Source: Microcebus murinus
Taxonomy: Eukaryota > Chordata > Mammalia > Primates > Cheirogaleidae
Assembly: GCF_040939455.1 (NCBI RefSeq)
Contig: NC_134110.1
Location: 442,001 to 506,000, forward strand
Length of the DNA stretch: 64,000 nt
Direction of reading: 5' to 3'
The translations under genes and the position numbers were made by a program. A model generated the notes under the pieces. That model was given only the letters and a program-made list of their open reading frames with translations. It was not told the origin of the DNA and made no database searches. Of the stretch, positions 10,412-21,972 are shown in pieces; the stretch's first letter is position 1; each line of letters opens with the position of its first letter.

Positions 10412-11382
10412 GGGGTGAGGACCAGGTGAGGACCAGGTGAGGACATGGAGAGGACCAGGTGAGGACCAGGAGAGGACCAGGTGAGGACCAGGTAAAGACC
10501 AGGTGAGGACCAGGTAAAGACCAGGTGAGGACCAGGTAAAGACCAGGAGAGGACCAGGTGAGGACCAGGAGAGGACCAGGTGAGGACCAGGTAAAGACCA
10601 GGAGAGGACCAGGTAAAGACCAAGTGAGGACCAGGTAAAGACCAGGAGAGGACCAGGTGAGGACCAGGAGAGGACCAGGTGAGGACCAGGAGAGGACCAG
10701 GTGAGGACCAGGTAAAGACCAGGAGAGGACCAAGTGAGGACCAGGTGAGGACCAGGAGAAGACCAGGAGAGGACCAGGTAAGGACCAGGAGAGGACCAGG
10801 TAAGGACCAGGAGAGGACCAGGAGAGGACCAGGTAAGGACCAGGAGAGGACCAGGTAAGGACCAGGAGAGGACCAGGAGAGGACCAGGTAAGGACCAGGT
10901 GAGGACCAGGAGAGGACCAGGTGAGGACCAGGTAAAGACCAGGTGAGAACCAGGTAAGGACCAGGAGAGGACCAGGTAAGTATCAGGTGAGGACCAGGAG
11001 AGGACCAGGTAAGGACAAGGAGAGGACCAGGAGAGGACCAGGTAAGGACCAGGTGAGGACCAGGTGAGGACCAGGTAAGGACCAGGTGAGGACCAGGAGA
11101 GGACCAGGTAAAGACCAGGTAAGGACCAGGTAAGGACCAGGAGAGGACCAGGTAAGGACTAGGAGAGGATCAGTGAGGACCAGGTAAGGCCAGGTGAGGA
11201 CCAGGAGAGGACCAGGTAAGGACCAGGTGAGGACCAGGAGAGGACCAGGTAAGGACCAGGTGAGGACCAGGAGAGGACCAGGTAAAGACCAGGTGAGGAC
11301 CAGGTGAGGACCAGGAGAGGACCAGGTAAGGACTAGGAGAGGATCAGTGAGGACCAGGTAAGGCCAGGTGAGGACCAGGTGA
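10412..11382. repeat. 11-bp minisatellite, ~88 copies (AGGTGAGGACC/AGGTAAGGACC/AGGAGAGGACC)
   Basis: A continuous array of 11-bp units. Three main variants differ at positions 4-7 (AGGTGAG, AGGTAAG or AGGTAAA, AGGAGAG). Junctions read ACCAGGTAAGG and ACCAGGTGAGG, so most units present CAG|GTRAG, a consensus vertebrate 5' splice-donor sequence, on the plus strand. A block of about 175 bp ending in GGACTAGGAGAGGATCAGTG is repeated near 11,150 and 11,330, so there is higher-order structure. Antisense open frames of Leu-Val-Leu-Thr-Trp type are artefacts. Confidence 0.97.
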
Positions 11383-12662
11383 CAGGCAGGGCCCACCACT
11401 GGGCAGGCAGGGCCCTCCTCCAGCACCAGCGTCCAGGCCAGCGACCTGGAGGACATGGCAGAGCTGGGCTTTGACCCTGGGTGGCCCCTCCTGGGACGAG
11501 GACCGCCCGGCACGGCCCATGGAGAAGGGCGAGCTGAGGGCATTGGGTTTCGCCGGCCGGTCTGACGCGGCTGGGCCTCCAGGTCACGCGAGGGCACCTT
11601 GGACAACAGGTGGCAGAGAAAGCAGGGGGCAGGGCAGAGGAGACGGCGGGGGGCCGTGGGGGTCAGGGTTAGGGTTAGGGTCAGGTGGGGCGGGGGAGGG
11701 CGCTCTATAGAAGGAGCCTCTGGGAGTTCCCTGGATGCAGAAGCAGGTGCGCGGCAGCTCAGCGCAGGTGCCTGGCAGGAGGCGGCGAGGCGGTTTCTCG
11801 GGGCTTTCGGAGAAGACCCCTCCACGACCTCTGGTTTCCTCCCCCTCCTGGAGAACGCGCCTGGATCTCGGGCGTGAAGCCTGGTCTCCCTCCAGCGTGT
11901 GGGGGCCACGCTTTCTGGCGGGAGAGGCCCCCTTTTTGGACTGGTTCCGCCTCGTTCCCATTTCTGATCTCGCAGGTGACCCGGTTTGCAGCCCGCCCAG
12001 AAGCTGAGACCTGAAGGTGGGGGCTGCCAGAGCCGGGGCGGGGCAGAGTAGGGTTTGCCCGGGGCGGCGGCGGCTCACGCGGGGAGACTGACTTCCCGGC
12101 AGGCGGTGGAAGAAAACTGGACTTTAAGGTCTAAAAAGTTTTTATTTTCAGAGTATTGGCACCAGGACTGGTATTCACAAAGACTGAAATTCCTAAACAG
12201 ACCTTCCCGGTGTCCCGCGTAGCAAGGAAATCATTTCCCTGCTTGTTCACTTGTCCACCGCGTGTTTATTGAGCAGCTACTACCTGCAGCCCGTGTCCTG
12301 GGCGCTATGGAAACAGCCATGAGCGGAACAGACAAGTTTCCGGTGTGTTCTCGCGGGAAGGACGGAACGGACTGGGGACAGAGGTGTGGGCGATGACATC
12401 TCATGACCTCCCAGGCTCTCAGCTTCCTGGGTGGGGGGACCACTCTCCCTGGCTTGGCTTTGCAGACCCTGCCCCCCATCGATCGGTGCCGGTCCCCTCT
12501 CTCACCATCCCCGCCCGGCTGCAAGGCCTGGCACACGCGTGTCCCTTGCCTCTGTCCATGTGCACTCGGTGACTCTGCTTGGCTCTGTGCTCATAGCCCA
12601 GAGTTTTAGGAACCGTGCCGATATGAAAACACTTTTTTCTTATCTTTTCTTATGTACTTAAT
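11383..12662. other. Unique GC-rich sequence with short telomeric tract and L2-like phrase
   Basis: It contains the interstitial telomeric tract (separate entry). At about 12,255-12,320 it has an ancient-repeat phrase (GTTTATTGAGCAGCTACTAC followed by CCTGGGCGCTATGGAAACAG) typical of the L2/MIR 3' consensus. No gene is seen. The open frames overlap on both strands. Confidence 0.45.
11661..11685. repeat. Short interstitial telomeric sequence (TTAGGG/TCAGGG)
   Basis: Four tandem hexamers in the order TCAGGG, TTAGGG, TTAGGG, TCAGG. TCAGGG is a known telomere-variant repeat of primate proximal telomeres. The G-rich strand is the plus strand. It is short enough to arise by chance slippage or by repair of a break with telomeric DNA. 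The surrounding minisatellite density supports a subtelomeric setting (inference). Confidence 0.7.
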
Positions 12663-12840
12663 CCTTTTTTTTTTGTCAATTACATTTTTTTTATTATTTT
12701 GGCATATTATGGGGGTATAGATTTTAAGGTTTCAATAAATGCCCTTCCCCCCTCCCCCCACAAGTCTGAGTTTCCAGCATGACCATCCCTCAGACGGTGC
12801 ACATCTCACTCGTTATGTATGTATATACCCCCCCCCCCAA
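12663..12840 (-). mobile_element. L1 3' UTR fragment, antisense
   Basis: Reading the minus strand, it carries the same 3'-end landmarks as the L1 at 59,985: GAGTGAGATGTGCACCGTCT, GGATGGTCATGCTGGAAACT, a G-run, and ACCCCCATAATATGCC before the A-tail. Only about 180 bp of the 3' end is present. A C12 run and TATGTATGTATATA lie at its 5' side. Confidence 0.85.
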
Positions 12841-12862
12841 TACTCTATTTAAAAAAAAAAAA

Positions 12863-13498
12863 TTTTTTTTTCTTTAAGGCAGAGTCTCACTCTGTTGCCC
12901 AGGCTAGAGTGAGTGCCGTCGCATCAGCCTAGCTCACAGCAACCTCAAACTCCTGGGCTCAAGCGATCCTCCTGCCTCAGCCTCCCGAGTAGCTGGGACT
13001 AGAGGTATGTGTCACCATGCCCGGCTAATATTTTCCGTATATATATTTTAGTTGTCCAGCTAATTTCTTTCTGTCTTTTTAGTAGAGATGGGGTCTCTCT
13101 CTTGCTCAGGCTGGTCTCAAACTCCTGAGCTCAAACAATCCTCCTGTCTCAGCCTCCCAGAGTGCTAGGATTACAGGTGTGAGCCACCTTGCTTGGCTAA
13201 TTTTTTCTATTTTTGGTAGAGATAGGGTCTCGCTCTTGCTCAGGCTGGTCTCAAACTCCAGAGTTCAAATGATTATCTTGCCTCCCGAGTAGCTGGGACT
13301 ACAGGCATGCGCCACCACGCCCGGCTAATTTTCTCTCTATATTTTTAGTTGGCCAATTATTTTCTTTCTATTTTTTAGTAGAGACAGACGGGGTCTCGCT
13401 CTTGCTCAGGCTGCTCTTGAACTCCTGACCTTGAGCGATCCGCCCGTCTCGGGCTCCCAGAGTGCTGGGAGTACAGGCGTGAGCCACCGCGCCCGGCT
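12863..13498 (-). mobile_element. Multimeric Alu (extra left arms), antisense
   Basis: A normal Alu dimer (12,863 to about 13,198) runs directly into another Alu segment with no intervening tail. Its monomer-like block begins AATTTTTTCTATTTTTGGTA, passes through CCTCCCGAGTAGCTGGGACT, and ends CACCGCGCCCGGCT. Total length is about 636 bp, roughly twice a lemur Alu. It could be a retroposed multimer or two Alus fused by recombination. No convincing TSD was found, which favours fusion. Confidence 0.85.
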
Positions 13499-14678
13499 AT
13501 ACTTAGGCCTTGAGTCAAGACGACATCACGGCCAGATCCTGGCTGTGGTTTGGAGGCCACATCTTCATCTCCACGCCTCTGCCCCCTCTCTCCCCGTCAC
13601 ACGGAGCAGGGCTCGCCCCTCCCCCACAGCCCCGGCGCTCTGGGTCCCCCCCACAGGGCCCGGCTCAGTGCCCAGCCCACGCCGGGGCTCAGAAAGGGCC
13701 TACGGGCTGCAGATCTGCCCGGGACCCTCGGACCCTCAGGCCGGGAGGGGCTGGCGTCCGCGGGAGCCGCAGCCGGCCGCTGGCTGAGCCAGGAGAGAGA
13801 CTCGGGCCTTCCCCGGCGTCCAGCCTGGGTCCCTGGCGTCTCTGCAGGCCAGGCCCGGTGGACGTTCGCTGTGCTCAGGAATGTGTGTCGGTGCAGGCTC
13901 CGAGCCCGCTCTGGGCACAGCCCGCCTCTTGCCGCCGGACGCTTTCTGGTGCCCGAGCTGTGCAAACTGCAGGTGGATGAGCAAGGGCCCGGGGCACGTT
14001 TGGGCTCGGGGCAGCCAAAGCAAACACTGGGCGTCTCAGCTGCGCACATTCCTGAGCTCATTAAACCGGGCGCAGTGAGCCAGCCGGAGGGAGGCCGGGG
14101 GAGGGACAGTCAGGGCCCTGCTCGTGGCCGGGCTGCCCTGCAGAGGGGGCTGGTTGCCCCGGGTGGGGGTCCCCTTCCTCCCTCTGCCCGTCCCGAGTCA
14201 GCCTCTCCCATCATGAATGACCCCGACCACGGGGCAGGTGGGTCTGCGCCGGCCTTGTTGGCCGGGCCTGGCGGGCCAGGGCTGCCCCAGCGCTGCCCGG
14301 AAGGGACTGGCTTGGGGGGGCAGACGGGCCTCGGTGGAACCAGTCAGCCGGCAGGAAGGGATTACAGAGACGCCGAGCGGATGTGACAACCCACCCAGCC
14401 GGACAGCGCGGGCAGGGCGGGACTCGCGGCTCAGCGGCCCGGTCAGCCGAGGCCCGGGAGCGGGAGGGGGCACAGGGTGGGGTGCCCAGGGCCAGCTTTT
14501 GGACCAGGTGTCCACGAAGGGCGGGTGGGGTGCGTGCTCAGCGCCTCAGCGGCCATCCTGCCTCCACACCCCGCCAGTCCTTCGGTTTCGGGGCCGTAAA
14601 TAGTGAGTCGTCTTAAAAGGCAGGATGTGGACTCTTTGTGGGCAGGGCTGGACACGCTCATTCGCTTGTCTGTGCGAT
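13499..14678. other. Unique GC-rich sequence, no gene seen
   Basis: CpG-rich single-copy sequence. Long overlapping open frames exist on both strands, the largest about 278 codons on the plus strand from 13,550. None shows a family signature, and composition explains their openness. Confidence 0.4.
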
Positions 14679-14702
14679 GAGAGAGAGAGAGAGAGAGAGA
14701 GA
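14679..14702. repeat. (GA)12 microsatellite
   Basis: An uninterrupted GA dinucleotide run that would be expected to be polymorphic. Confidence 0.97.
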
Positions 14703-14714
14703 GGCCGGACACGG

Positions 14715-14800
14715 ACGGGCGTGTCTGGATTCTAATCCTGACCAGCTATGGGACCTTGGACAAGTTGCTCGGCCTCTCTGAGCCTGTCACGAGAGGACGG
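14715..14800 (+). mobile_element. MIR SINE fragment
   Basis: It contains GTCTGGATTCTAATCCTGAC, GGGACCTTGGACAAGTTGCT and GGCCTCTCTGAGCCTG in MIR order. Divergence is high, as expected for this ancient mammalian SINE. Confidence 0.7.
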
Positions 14801-14902
14801 TGACACTGAGCCGAACGGGTCCCCAGACAAAGTGATTGTATCGGCAAAAGCGGGAAAGGGTTCGGGTCGGACCACACGCATCTGAAAGAATATTTTAGAA
14901 GC

Positions 14903-15104
14903 TTTTTTTTTTGAGACAGAGTCTCACTCTGTTGCCCAGGCTAGAGTGAGTGCCGTGGCGTCAGCCTCGCTCACAGCAACCTCCAACTCCTGGGCTCAAG
15001 CCATCCTCCTGCCTCAGCCACCCAGGTAGCTGGGACTACAGGCATGCGCCACCACGCCCGGCTAATTTTTTGTATATATTTTTAGTTGTCCAGCTAATTT
15101 CTTT
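14903..15104 (-). mobile_element. Truncated Alu interrupted by a second Alu
   Basis: The right-arm half of an antisense Alu ends at the middle segment (TTAGTTGTCCAGCTAATTTC), exactly where the T-run of the next Alu starts. Its left arm is absent. The newer Alu either inserted there with loss of the remainder or recombined with it. Confidence 0.9.
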
Positions 15105-15436
15105 CTTTTTTTTTTTTGAGACAGAGTCTCACTTTGTTGCCCAGGCTAGAGTGAGTGCCGTGGCGTCAGCCTCGCTCACAGCAACCTCAAACTCCTGGGC
15201 TCAAGCGATCCTCCTGCCTCAGCCTCCCGAGTAGCTGGGACTATAGCCATGCGCCGCCGTGCCCAGCTAATTTTTTTTCTATACATATTAGTTGGCCAAT
15301 TAATTTCTTTCTATTTATAGTAGAGACGGGGTCTCGCTCTTGCTCAGGCTAGTTTCGAACTCCTGACCTCGAGCAATCCGCCCGCCTCGGCCTCCCAGAG
15401 TGCTGGGATGACAGTCGTGAGCCACCGCGCCCGGCC
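15105..15436 (-). mobile_element. Alu SINE, antisense
   Basis: A complete element from T-run to GAGCCACCGCGCCCGGCC, with the TTAGTTGGCCAATTAATTTC middle segment. It directly abuts the truncated Alu upstream. Confidence 0.95.
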
Positions 15437-15851
15437 AGAAAGAGTCCTTTGACACTGAGCTTCTCCTACCTGTTGATGCATTCGATTTTATTTTTTTTAT
15501 ATATATTTTTTTCAGCGTTCGATTTTAGATTGGGCGTGGAGGAGAGAAAGGAGCTATCTCTTTAGACACTCTCTAGGTTAGAACGTTCCGGAACACCTGT
15601 CCGGTTTCCAAGCTCCTGCTGGTGTTCACAGAAATCGGGGCGCGTATTGTAAAGATGAGGCCGTGGCAGCCCTGAGGCAGGACAGCTGCTTTCATGAAAA
15701 CAAAAACGAGCCATTGCGTTCTCTTCTCTGGCACAGTGGGGCCTTGGGTGGTGCCGGCCAGGCCCAGTGGCCAGTCAGCGCCCGTGTCCCTGCCCCTGTT
15801 CAGAGGACTCCGACTTCCTCTGCCAAAACCACCTTCCCGAGCTGTACCAGG
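15437..15851. other. Unique sequence, nothing recognised
   Basis: About 400 bp, AT-rich at first (TTTTATATATATTTTTTTC) and then mixed. No gene or assignable repeat. Confidence 0.4.
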
Positions 15852-15859
15852 GTCTAGGG

Positions 15860-16051
15860 CAGGGGTCCTCAAACTTTTTAAACAGAGGGCCAGTTCATTG
15901 TCCCCCAGACCGTTGGAGGGTCGGCACTGTGGGCCTGGGACGAGTCGGCTGCTAAGCAGGACAGGCAGCGGTGGCAAAAACACCCGGCGGGCCGGATAAA
16001 TGTGCTAGGCGGGTGGCATGTGGCCCGAGGGCCATAGTTTGAGGACACCTG
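15860..16051 (+). mobile_element. hAT-type MITE with perfect 8-bp TSD, copy 2
   Basis: It begins CAGGGGTCCTCAAACTTTTT and ends CATAGTTTGAGGACACCTG. The 8-mer GTCTAGGG flanks both sides (15,852-15,859 and 16,052-16,059) without mismatch. The ends match the copies at 8,700 and 62,832. The interior differs and contains GGCAAAAACACCCGGCGGGC and AAATGTGCTAGGCGGG, so it is a second subfamily mobilised through the same termini. No coding capacity. Confidence 0.93.
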
Positions 16052-16140
16052 GTCTAGGGGCAGAGACAGAGCTGTAAGCCTGCAGGCCTCGGCTGAATTT
16101 CTCCCGGGGCTCCAGTTTCCATCCTAAAACAAGGGGGTTT

Positions 16141-17064
<924 letters not shown>

Positions 17065-17505
17065 GTCGCAGCCGTTTTGCAGATGTGGGAGGTCAGGGGG
17101 TGTGGGAGGGACCGAGAGCCTCCCAGCCGGAGACCCAGAAAATAGCAAAGTCAGGACTCAAATCCAGACCAATTTAACTGCAAAGACCACGATCTTAACC
17201 TCACATCGCAGATTTTAACCCTAGAATAGCCCTTTGGGGTAGGTGCTATAACCCCCGTTTTGCAGATTAGGACGGTGGGATTTGGAGAGTTGAGGGCACC
17301 CGCTGAGGTGTGTGGTTGCACCCAGGTGTGAGCACTTGGCACGCCTGCTCCTCATGCCATGCCCACACGCAATTCGGGGGGCTGGGGGGGAACACGTCTG
17401 GTTCAAACGCACCGGGAAACCAAGGCTCAGAGACACTCGGCAACTCAAGGTTGCTTGACCAGCGAGAAACGGCGAGCAGACGGGACCCAGAGCCCACGCT
17501 CTTCC
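17065..17505 (-). mobile_element. Cluster of antisense MIR-like fragments
   Basis: Three successive stretches read like the reverse complement of MIR 3' sequence: GTCAGGACTCAAATCCAGAC with GATCTTAACC (near 17,150), TATAACCCCCGTTTTGCAGA (near 17,248), and GAAACCAAGGCTCAGAGACA (near 17,418). They may be separate insertions or one duplicated element. Divergence is high. Confidence 0.55.
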
Positions 17506-18726
17506 CAGACGGGACGCCCCACGGACGTCCGCTCCTGACAGCCAGCGGCTGCTCTCCGGCTTCCTCCCGATGCACGGGACCGTGTCCCGGTCCCCCCAGC
17601 GGCAGCCGCGCCGGTCGTTTCTGGTTTTCGAAGACTCTGCGTGTGAATCGACGTGGTATGGAAGCCCCGAGGGTCAGGATGGAAGGGCCCGACAGGGCGG
17701 GTGGGGTGGCGAGAGCCCGCACGCATGAGGGCTCGCGCACCACCGTGAGACCGGCTCCACCCTGGCCCGGTCCCCTCAGGGCCGTGCGGGCGGCGGGCAC
17801 GTCCCACGCCCGCAGATTGGCCGCCCTGGGCTCCTGGCCCCGGGCCAGCCCCCGGAGCACCAATCCCGGCCGGGGGAGGGGACTGGCCGGGGGGACTTAT
17901 GAATGGCCGGTGGGAGGGGGCTCAGCACACAGCCCCCGGGGAGGAGCAGCAGCAGGACCTGCCGGGCCCTGGCCCCAGACCTGCAAGGGCTGAGTAAAGA
18001 TTTGCACTCGTTTTGGTCTATTTATTAATTTTCAGATTTAAATTGATTTTTTTTAAAAAATGCAAAGAATGCACTCCTTCCCGTAGCTGTCCGGGGCTGG
18101 GGGTCTCCGGCTCCCTGTGCAGAACCGTAAGTGCCTTGCAGACGTCCGGGAGGGAGGGACGGGGGTCTGGCTGGAGCAGACGGGCTGGAGCAAGGAGGCT
18201 TGGGGGGTGGGGGGCGGGTGAGGAGGTGCAGGGGGTCGGAGGGAGGGAGGGGTCGCCGGGAAACCACACGAGCTGCCGGCTTGTCCTGCCAACGCCGCCG
18301 AGACGCCCCGCCAGCCGGTCACGTCCCCTTATCACTTTTCCAGCCCAGCGTTGTCACTCCGAGTGCTGGACGGAGAACTGATAAGGGTGGGTGGCCGACA
18401 CTCACGGCCGCCGGAAACCTGGGGTCGCCCGCACCTGCGTGGGGGGGAGGGGCCGGCTCCTGCTCGGGTGTCGGGGGGCAGCGGTGGACTTGGGGAGGCC
18501 CCTTGGGTGGGAGGTGCCTAGGGGGGCTCCGTGCCCAGTGCGCAGTGAAGTCTCTGCTCGTTGGAGACGTGAGTCGTGACCGGGGCTGGGGTCTCGAGGA
18601 CAGCGGTCCCGTGTCGGGGTGGGGGTGGGGGTCCGTCCTTATTTCTGGAGCTTCTTCCCTATCAGGCGAATGAAAGAGCACAGGGCTTGGGAATTTTAGG
18701 TGCTCTGACTTAAAACAAGAAAGCGA
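17506..18726. other. Unique GC-rich sequence, no gene seen
   Basis: CpG-rich single-copy DNA with a short AT-rich break near 18,000-18,060. Frames are open on both strands, and none is recognisable. Confidence 0.4.
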
Positions 18727-19045
18727 GGCCGGGCGCGGCGGCTCACGCCTGTCATCCCAGCACTCTGGGAGGCCGAGGCGGGAGGATCGCTCAAGGTCAG
18801 GAGTTCGAGACCAGCCTGAGCAAGAGCGAGACCCCGTCTCTACTAAAAATAGAAAGAAATTAATCTGCCAACTAAAAATATATAGAGAAAAAATTAGCCG
18901 GGCGTGGTGTCGCGTGCCTGTAGTCCCAGCTACTCGGGAGGTTGAGGCAGGAGGATCACTTGAGCCCCGGAGTTTGAGGTTGCTGTGAGCTAAGCTGACG
19001 CCACGGCACTCACTCTAGCCTGGGCAACAGAGTGAGACTCTGTCT

Positions 19046-19076
<31 letters not shown>
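18727..19076 (+). mobile_element. Alu SINE, sense, with A30 tail
   Basis: A complete element from GGCCGGGCGCGGCGGCTCAC to an uninterrupted 30-base A-tail, which suggests a recent insertion. The middle segment reads ATTAATCTGCCAACTAAAAA. Confidence 0.96.
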
Positions 19077-19078
<2 letters not shown>

Positions 19079-21446
19079 AGAGCAGCAATTTCCATCTGGT
19101 TGGAGGTGAAGTCCCCTCCCAGACGTTTCCTTCTGCAAATGATAGACATTCACTAAACGCTTTTGTCTTTTCCAGTTTGCAGGAAGCGTGTGTCACAGCA
19201 GAACAAGCCCCGGCTCTCACTACACTCACGCTCTTCCCATGACATTAAAGACGGTTACTTCTCACGTTGTCGATTCAGAATGATCCTTTATGACTCCAAA
19301 GTTCTCATGTCAAATCAAGCTCAACAGACTCCCGTGGCATTGGCAGATGGCCGTAAGTGACACACGTAAGGAGGTCTAGCCACACCTGCACGTAAAAACC
19401 GCAGACAAAAGTTCCCGTAGCTACGGAGGCTTCTACTTCTTGGAATGTTAGTGCCAATTAACGTGCAGTGGCTGCGCCTCACCTGAACTGGTACCTTTTT
19501 TTTTTTTTTTTTGCTATGGTCATTATTATTTTCCTTAGAGGGTAGAGACGATTTTGAAGTTAAATTAAGACGACACATTAGCTCGGCTGTTCTCAACCTG
19601 AGATGCTCGTTGGAGTCACCTGCGGGTGGGGTCCTGGCTCATGACTGCCCATGCGCGGCTTGAGCAAGCGCAGGCCGAGAACGGCGCAAAAAGATCGCAA
19701 ACCGGGGCATTCAGTACCCACGTTGGGGGGAGGGTCTCCCTGCTCCGGTGTTGGGGTGTGCGAGCCTGGCTGTCTGATATTGATGGCTGGGCCTCACTCC
19801 CAGAGCATGCTGACTCACCCGGTCGGTCCCGGGTGGGGGCCTGGGCATTGCGGCCGTGCCCAGGTGGTCCCGATGCCCAGGTGAGCAGCTTTTATGTGCA
19901 GCTGTGTTGCCAGCCGGCAGGTGCCGGTAGTCCTGCCAGCCCTGCCCGGGCCCTCACCTTCTGGTGTGATGCGTCCGTCCCTGATCTCAAGGATGCCTCG
20001 GTTTCCTGCTGAGCAAGCTGGAAGCTGGGGACCGCGGGTGGGGTGGGTGTCCCCCCAGAGCCTGCTCGTCCAGGGGGCTGAGGGTCCAGGTACTTCCACA
20101 AGGTTGCAGCTCCTGCCCGTCTCGGCTCTGGGTCTGAGAGGGCGGGGAGCAGCTCTGGAGACCCCGGGTGGATGGACGGACAGACGGATGGATGGATGGG
20201 GTGGCCGGAAGGAGATGACAGTCCCAGCCCGGAGACTCGGCCACCTCCTGCGGACAGAAAGGGGCCAGCGAGGGGCTGGCTGGACACTGGAGGTGTCAAG
20301 CACAGCGGGCTGAGGGTCCCCGTCCTCTGGTGGGTCACGCGGCGTCGGAGTGACCTTGGGGCCGCCTGGCCGGACGCCGTGGGCTCCAGAACCACGGCAA
20401 GAACGGAGCATGTGTCTTTGCAGTGGGTCTTCCAAAGGGTTTATTTTGTTTCCATCGTTCCTCCTAACTCTGTCCTGCCAATTTTTTTTTTTTTTATCGG
20501 TCAAAGACGTACACGTAGAAAGATAAAAAGGAAATCTCGCATCGCCGTTCGGACTCTAAGAATGCTAACGATTGAAGGTATAGCTCCGATGTTTTTAGGG
20601 CTGACCGGGGACATCTCTGTGAAGTAAAACCCTTCACTTCTCGGTTTCCATAGGCTCGTTTAGTTTTTGCACCAGCCGCCCTGGCCCGGCGCCCCTGTCT
20701 CTGTCCTCAGAGTGGGGACACTGGGTTCAGGGACGTTGAATGACAGGCTCCACGTCCGAGGTAAGTGACAGAGCCCAGATTGGGACCCGGCACGGCTGGG
20801 TCCCACGGCAAAGCGAGAACCACCGTGCCGTCCAGAGCACCCCTGGGTGTGAGTCGGGGCAGAACCTCGATTTACAGGCACGGCCCTGGGTGCCCGGGGC
20901 AGAGATGGACCCCTCACCCACAAAACACCTGTCGATATTGCAGCTGCCGTAGGAGGCAGGTGGGAGGGGTGCACACGCTTTGCAGGTGGATGCAGAGCCG
21001 CCTTCCGGAACAGGTCTCCGCCTGCCCGAGGTCACGTGGCCAGTGAGTGGAAGGGTGGGACCCAGCCCTCGACCCACGTTCCCTCCACCGCGTGTGACTC
21101 TACTCTCCCCTCTCCCCCAATCTCAAGTCCCCGACGTGCAGCCGGCACAGGTGGGCTCGGGGCCCGTGTGACGCAGGGGAGCCCCACAGACCGGACACCC
21201 AGCCCCCCGAGCAGCCACAGCAGGTCCTCGGGGATTCCAGCCGGCGAGTCACCTCCCCGAGGAGAGGCTCGGGGGCCGCTGTGGGCTCGCCCGACGCCTG
21301 GACCCACCCCTGGGAGCGTGGTCACCTGCAGCAACCAGACTCCGAGCCAGCGACCACGCAGAGCCCCAGGCCCGGCTCCTCCCACCCTCACGGGCGCCTC
21401 GGCCCCACGGTGGGGGGCTCCCGGTGGGGACTGGGAAGGTCCACTT
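19077..21446. other. 2.4 kb mostly unique sequence
   Basis: The first 500 bp are of moderate GC with a T13 run at about 19,499. At about 19,590 a phrase resembling the end of a MER5-type hAT element (GTTCTCAACCTGAGATGCTC, GGAGTCACCTG) is visible. A short GGAT-rich run lies near 20,190 and an AT-rich break at 20,440-20,620. No gene is recognised. Confidence 0.4.
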
Positions 21447-21460
21447 CAAACCCAGGTTTT

Positions 21461-21958
21461 ATGGTTTTCTTTTGGAGACAGAGTCTCACTCTGTTGCCCG
21501 GGCTAGAGTGAGTGCCGTGGCATCAGCCCAGCTCACGGCAGCCTCCAACTCCTAGGCTCAAGCGATCCTCCTGCCTCAGCCTCCCGAGTGGCTGGGACTA
21601 CAGGCATGCGCCACCACGCCCGGCTGTTTTTTTCTATATATATTTTTAGTTGTCCAGCTAATTTCTTTCTATTTTTTTTTTTTTTTTAGTAGAGATGGAG
21701 TCTTGCTGTTGCTCAGGCTGGTGTTGAACTCCTGAGCTTAAACGATCCTCAGGCCTCGGCCTCCTGAGCAGCTGGCATGCACTCAGACACCACAGGCGTG
21801 CACCAACACGCCCGGCTAATTTTTTCCTTTTTTTTTTTTAGTAGAGACGGGGTCTCGCTCTTGCTCAGGCTGGCCTCGAACCCCTGACCTCGAGCGATTC
21901 CTCCCGCCTCGGCCTCTCAGAATGCCAGAGTTACAAGCATGAGCCACCGCCTCCAGCC
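21461..21958 (-). mobile_element. Trimeric Alu flanked by a perfect 14-bp TSD
   Basis: A 498-bp antisense element has a right arm (from GGAGACAGAGTCTCACTCTG), a left arm (TAGTAGAGATGGAGTCTTGC...), and an extra left-arm-like monomer (TAGTAGAGACGGGGTCTCGC...CACCGCCTCCAGCC) separated by a T-rich linker. CAAACCCAGGTTTT occurs exactly at both borders (21,447-21,460 and 21,959-21,972), so the whole trimer appears to have inserted as one unit. Confidence 0.88.
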
Positions 21959-21972
21959 CAAACCCAGGTTTT

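Noticed and set aside
13550..14386. A 278-codon ORF in CpG-rich unique sequence
   Set aside because: Both strands and several frames are open over the same interval, as expected at this GC content. No domain or codon-usage signal is visible.
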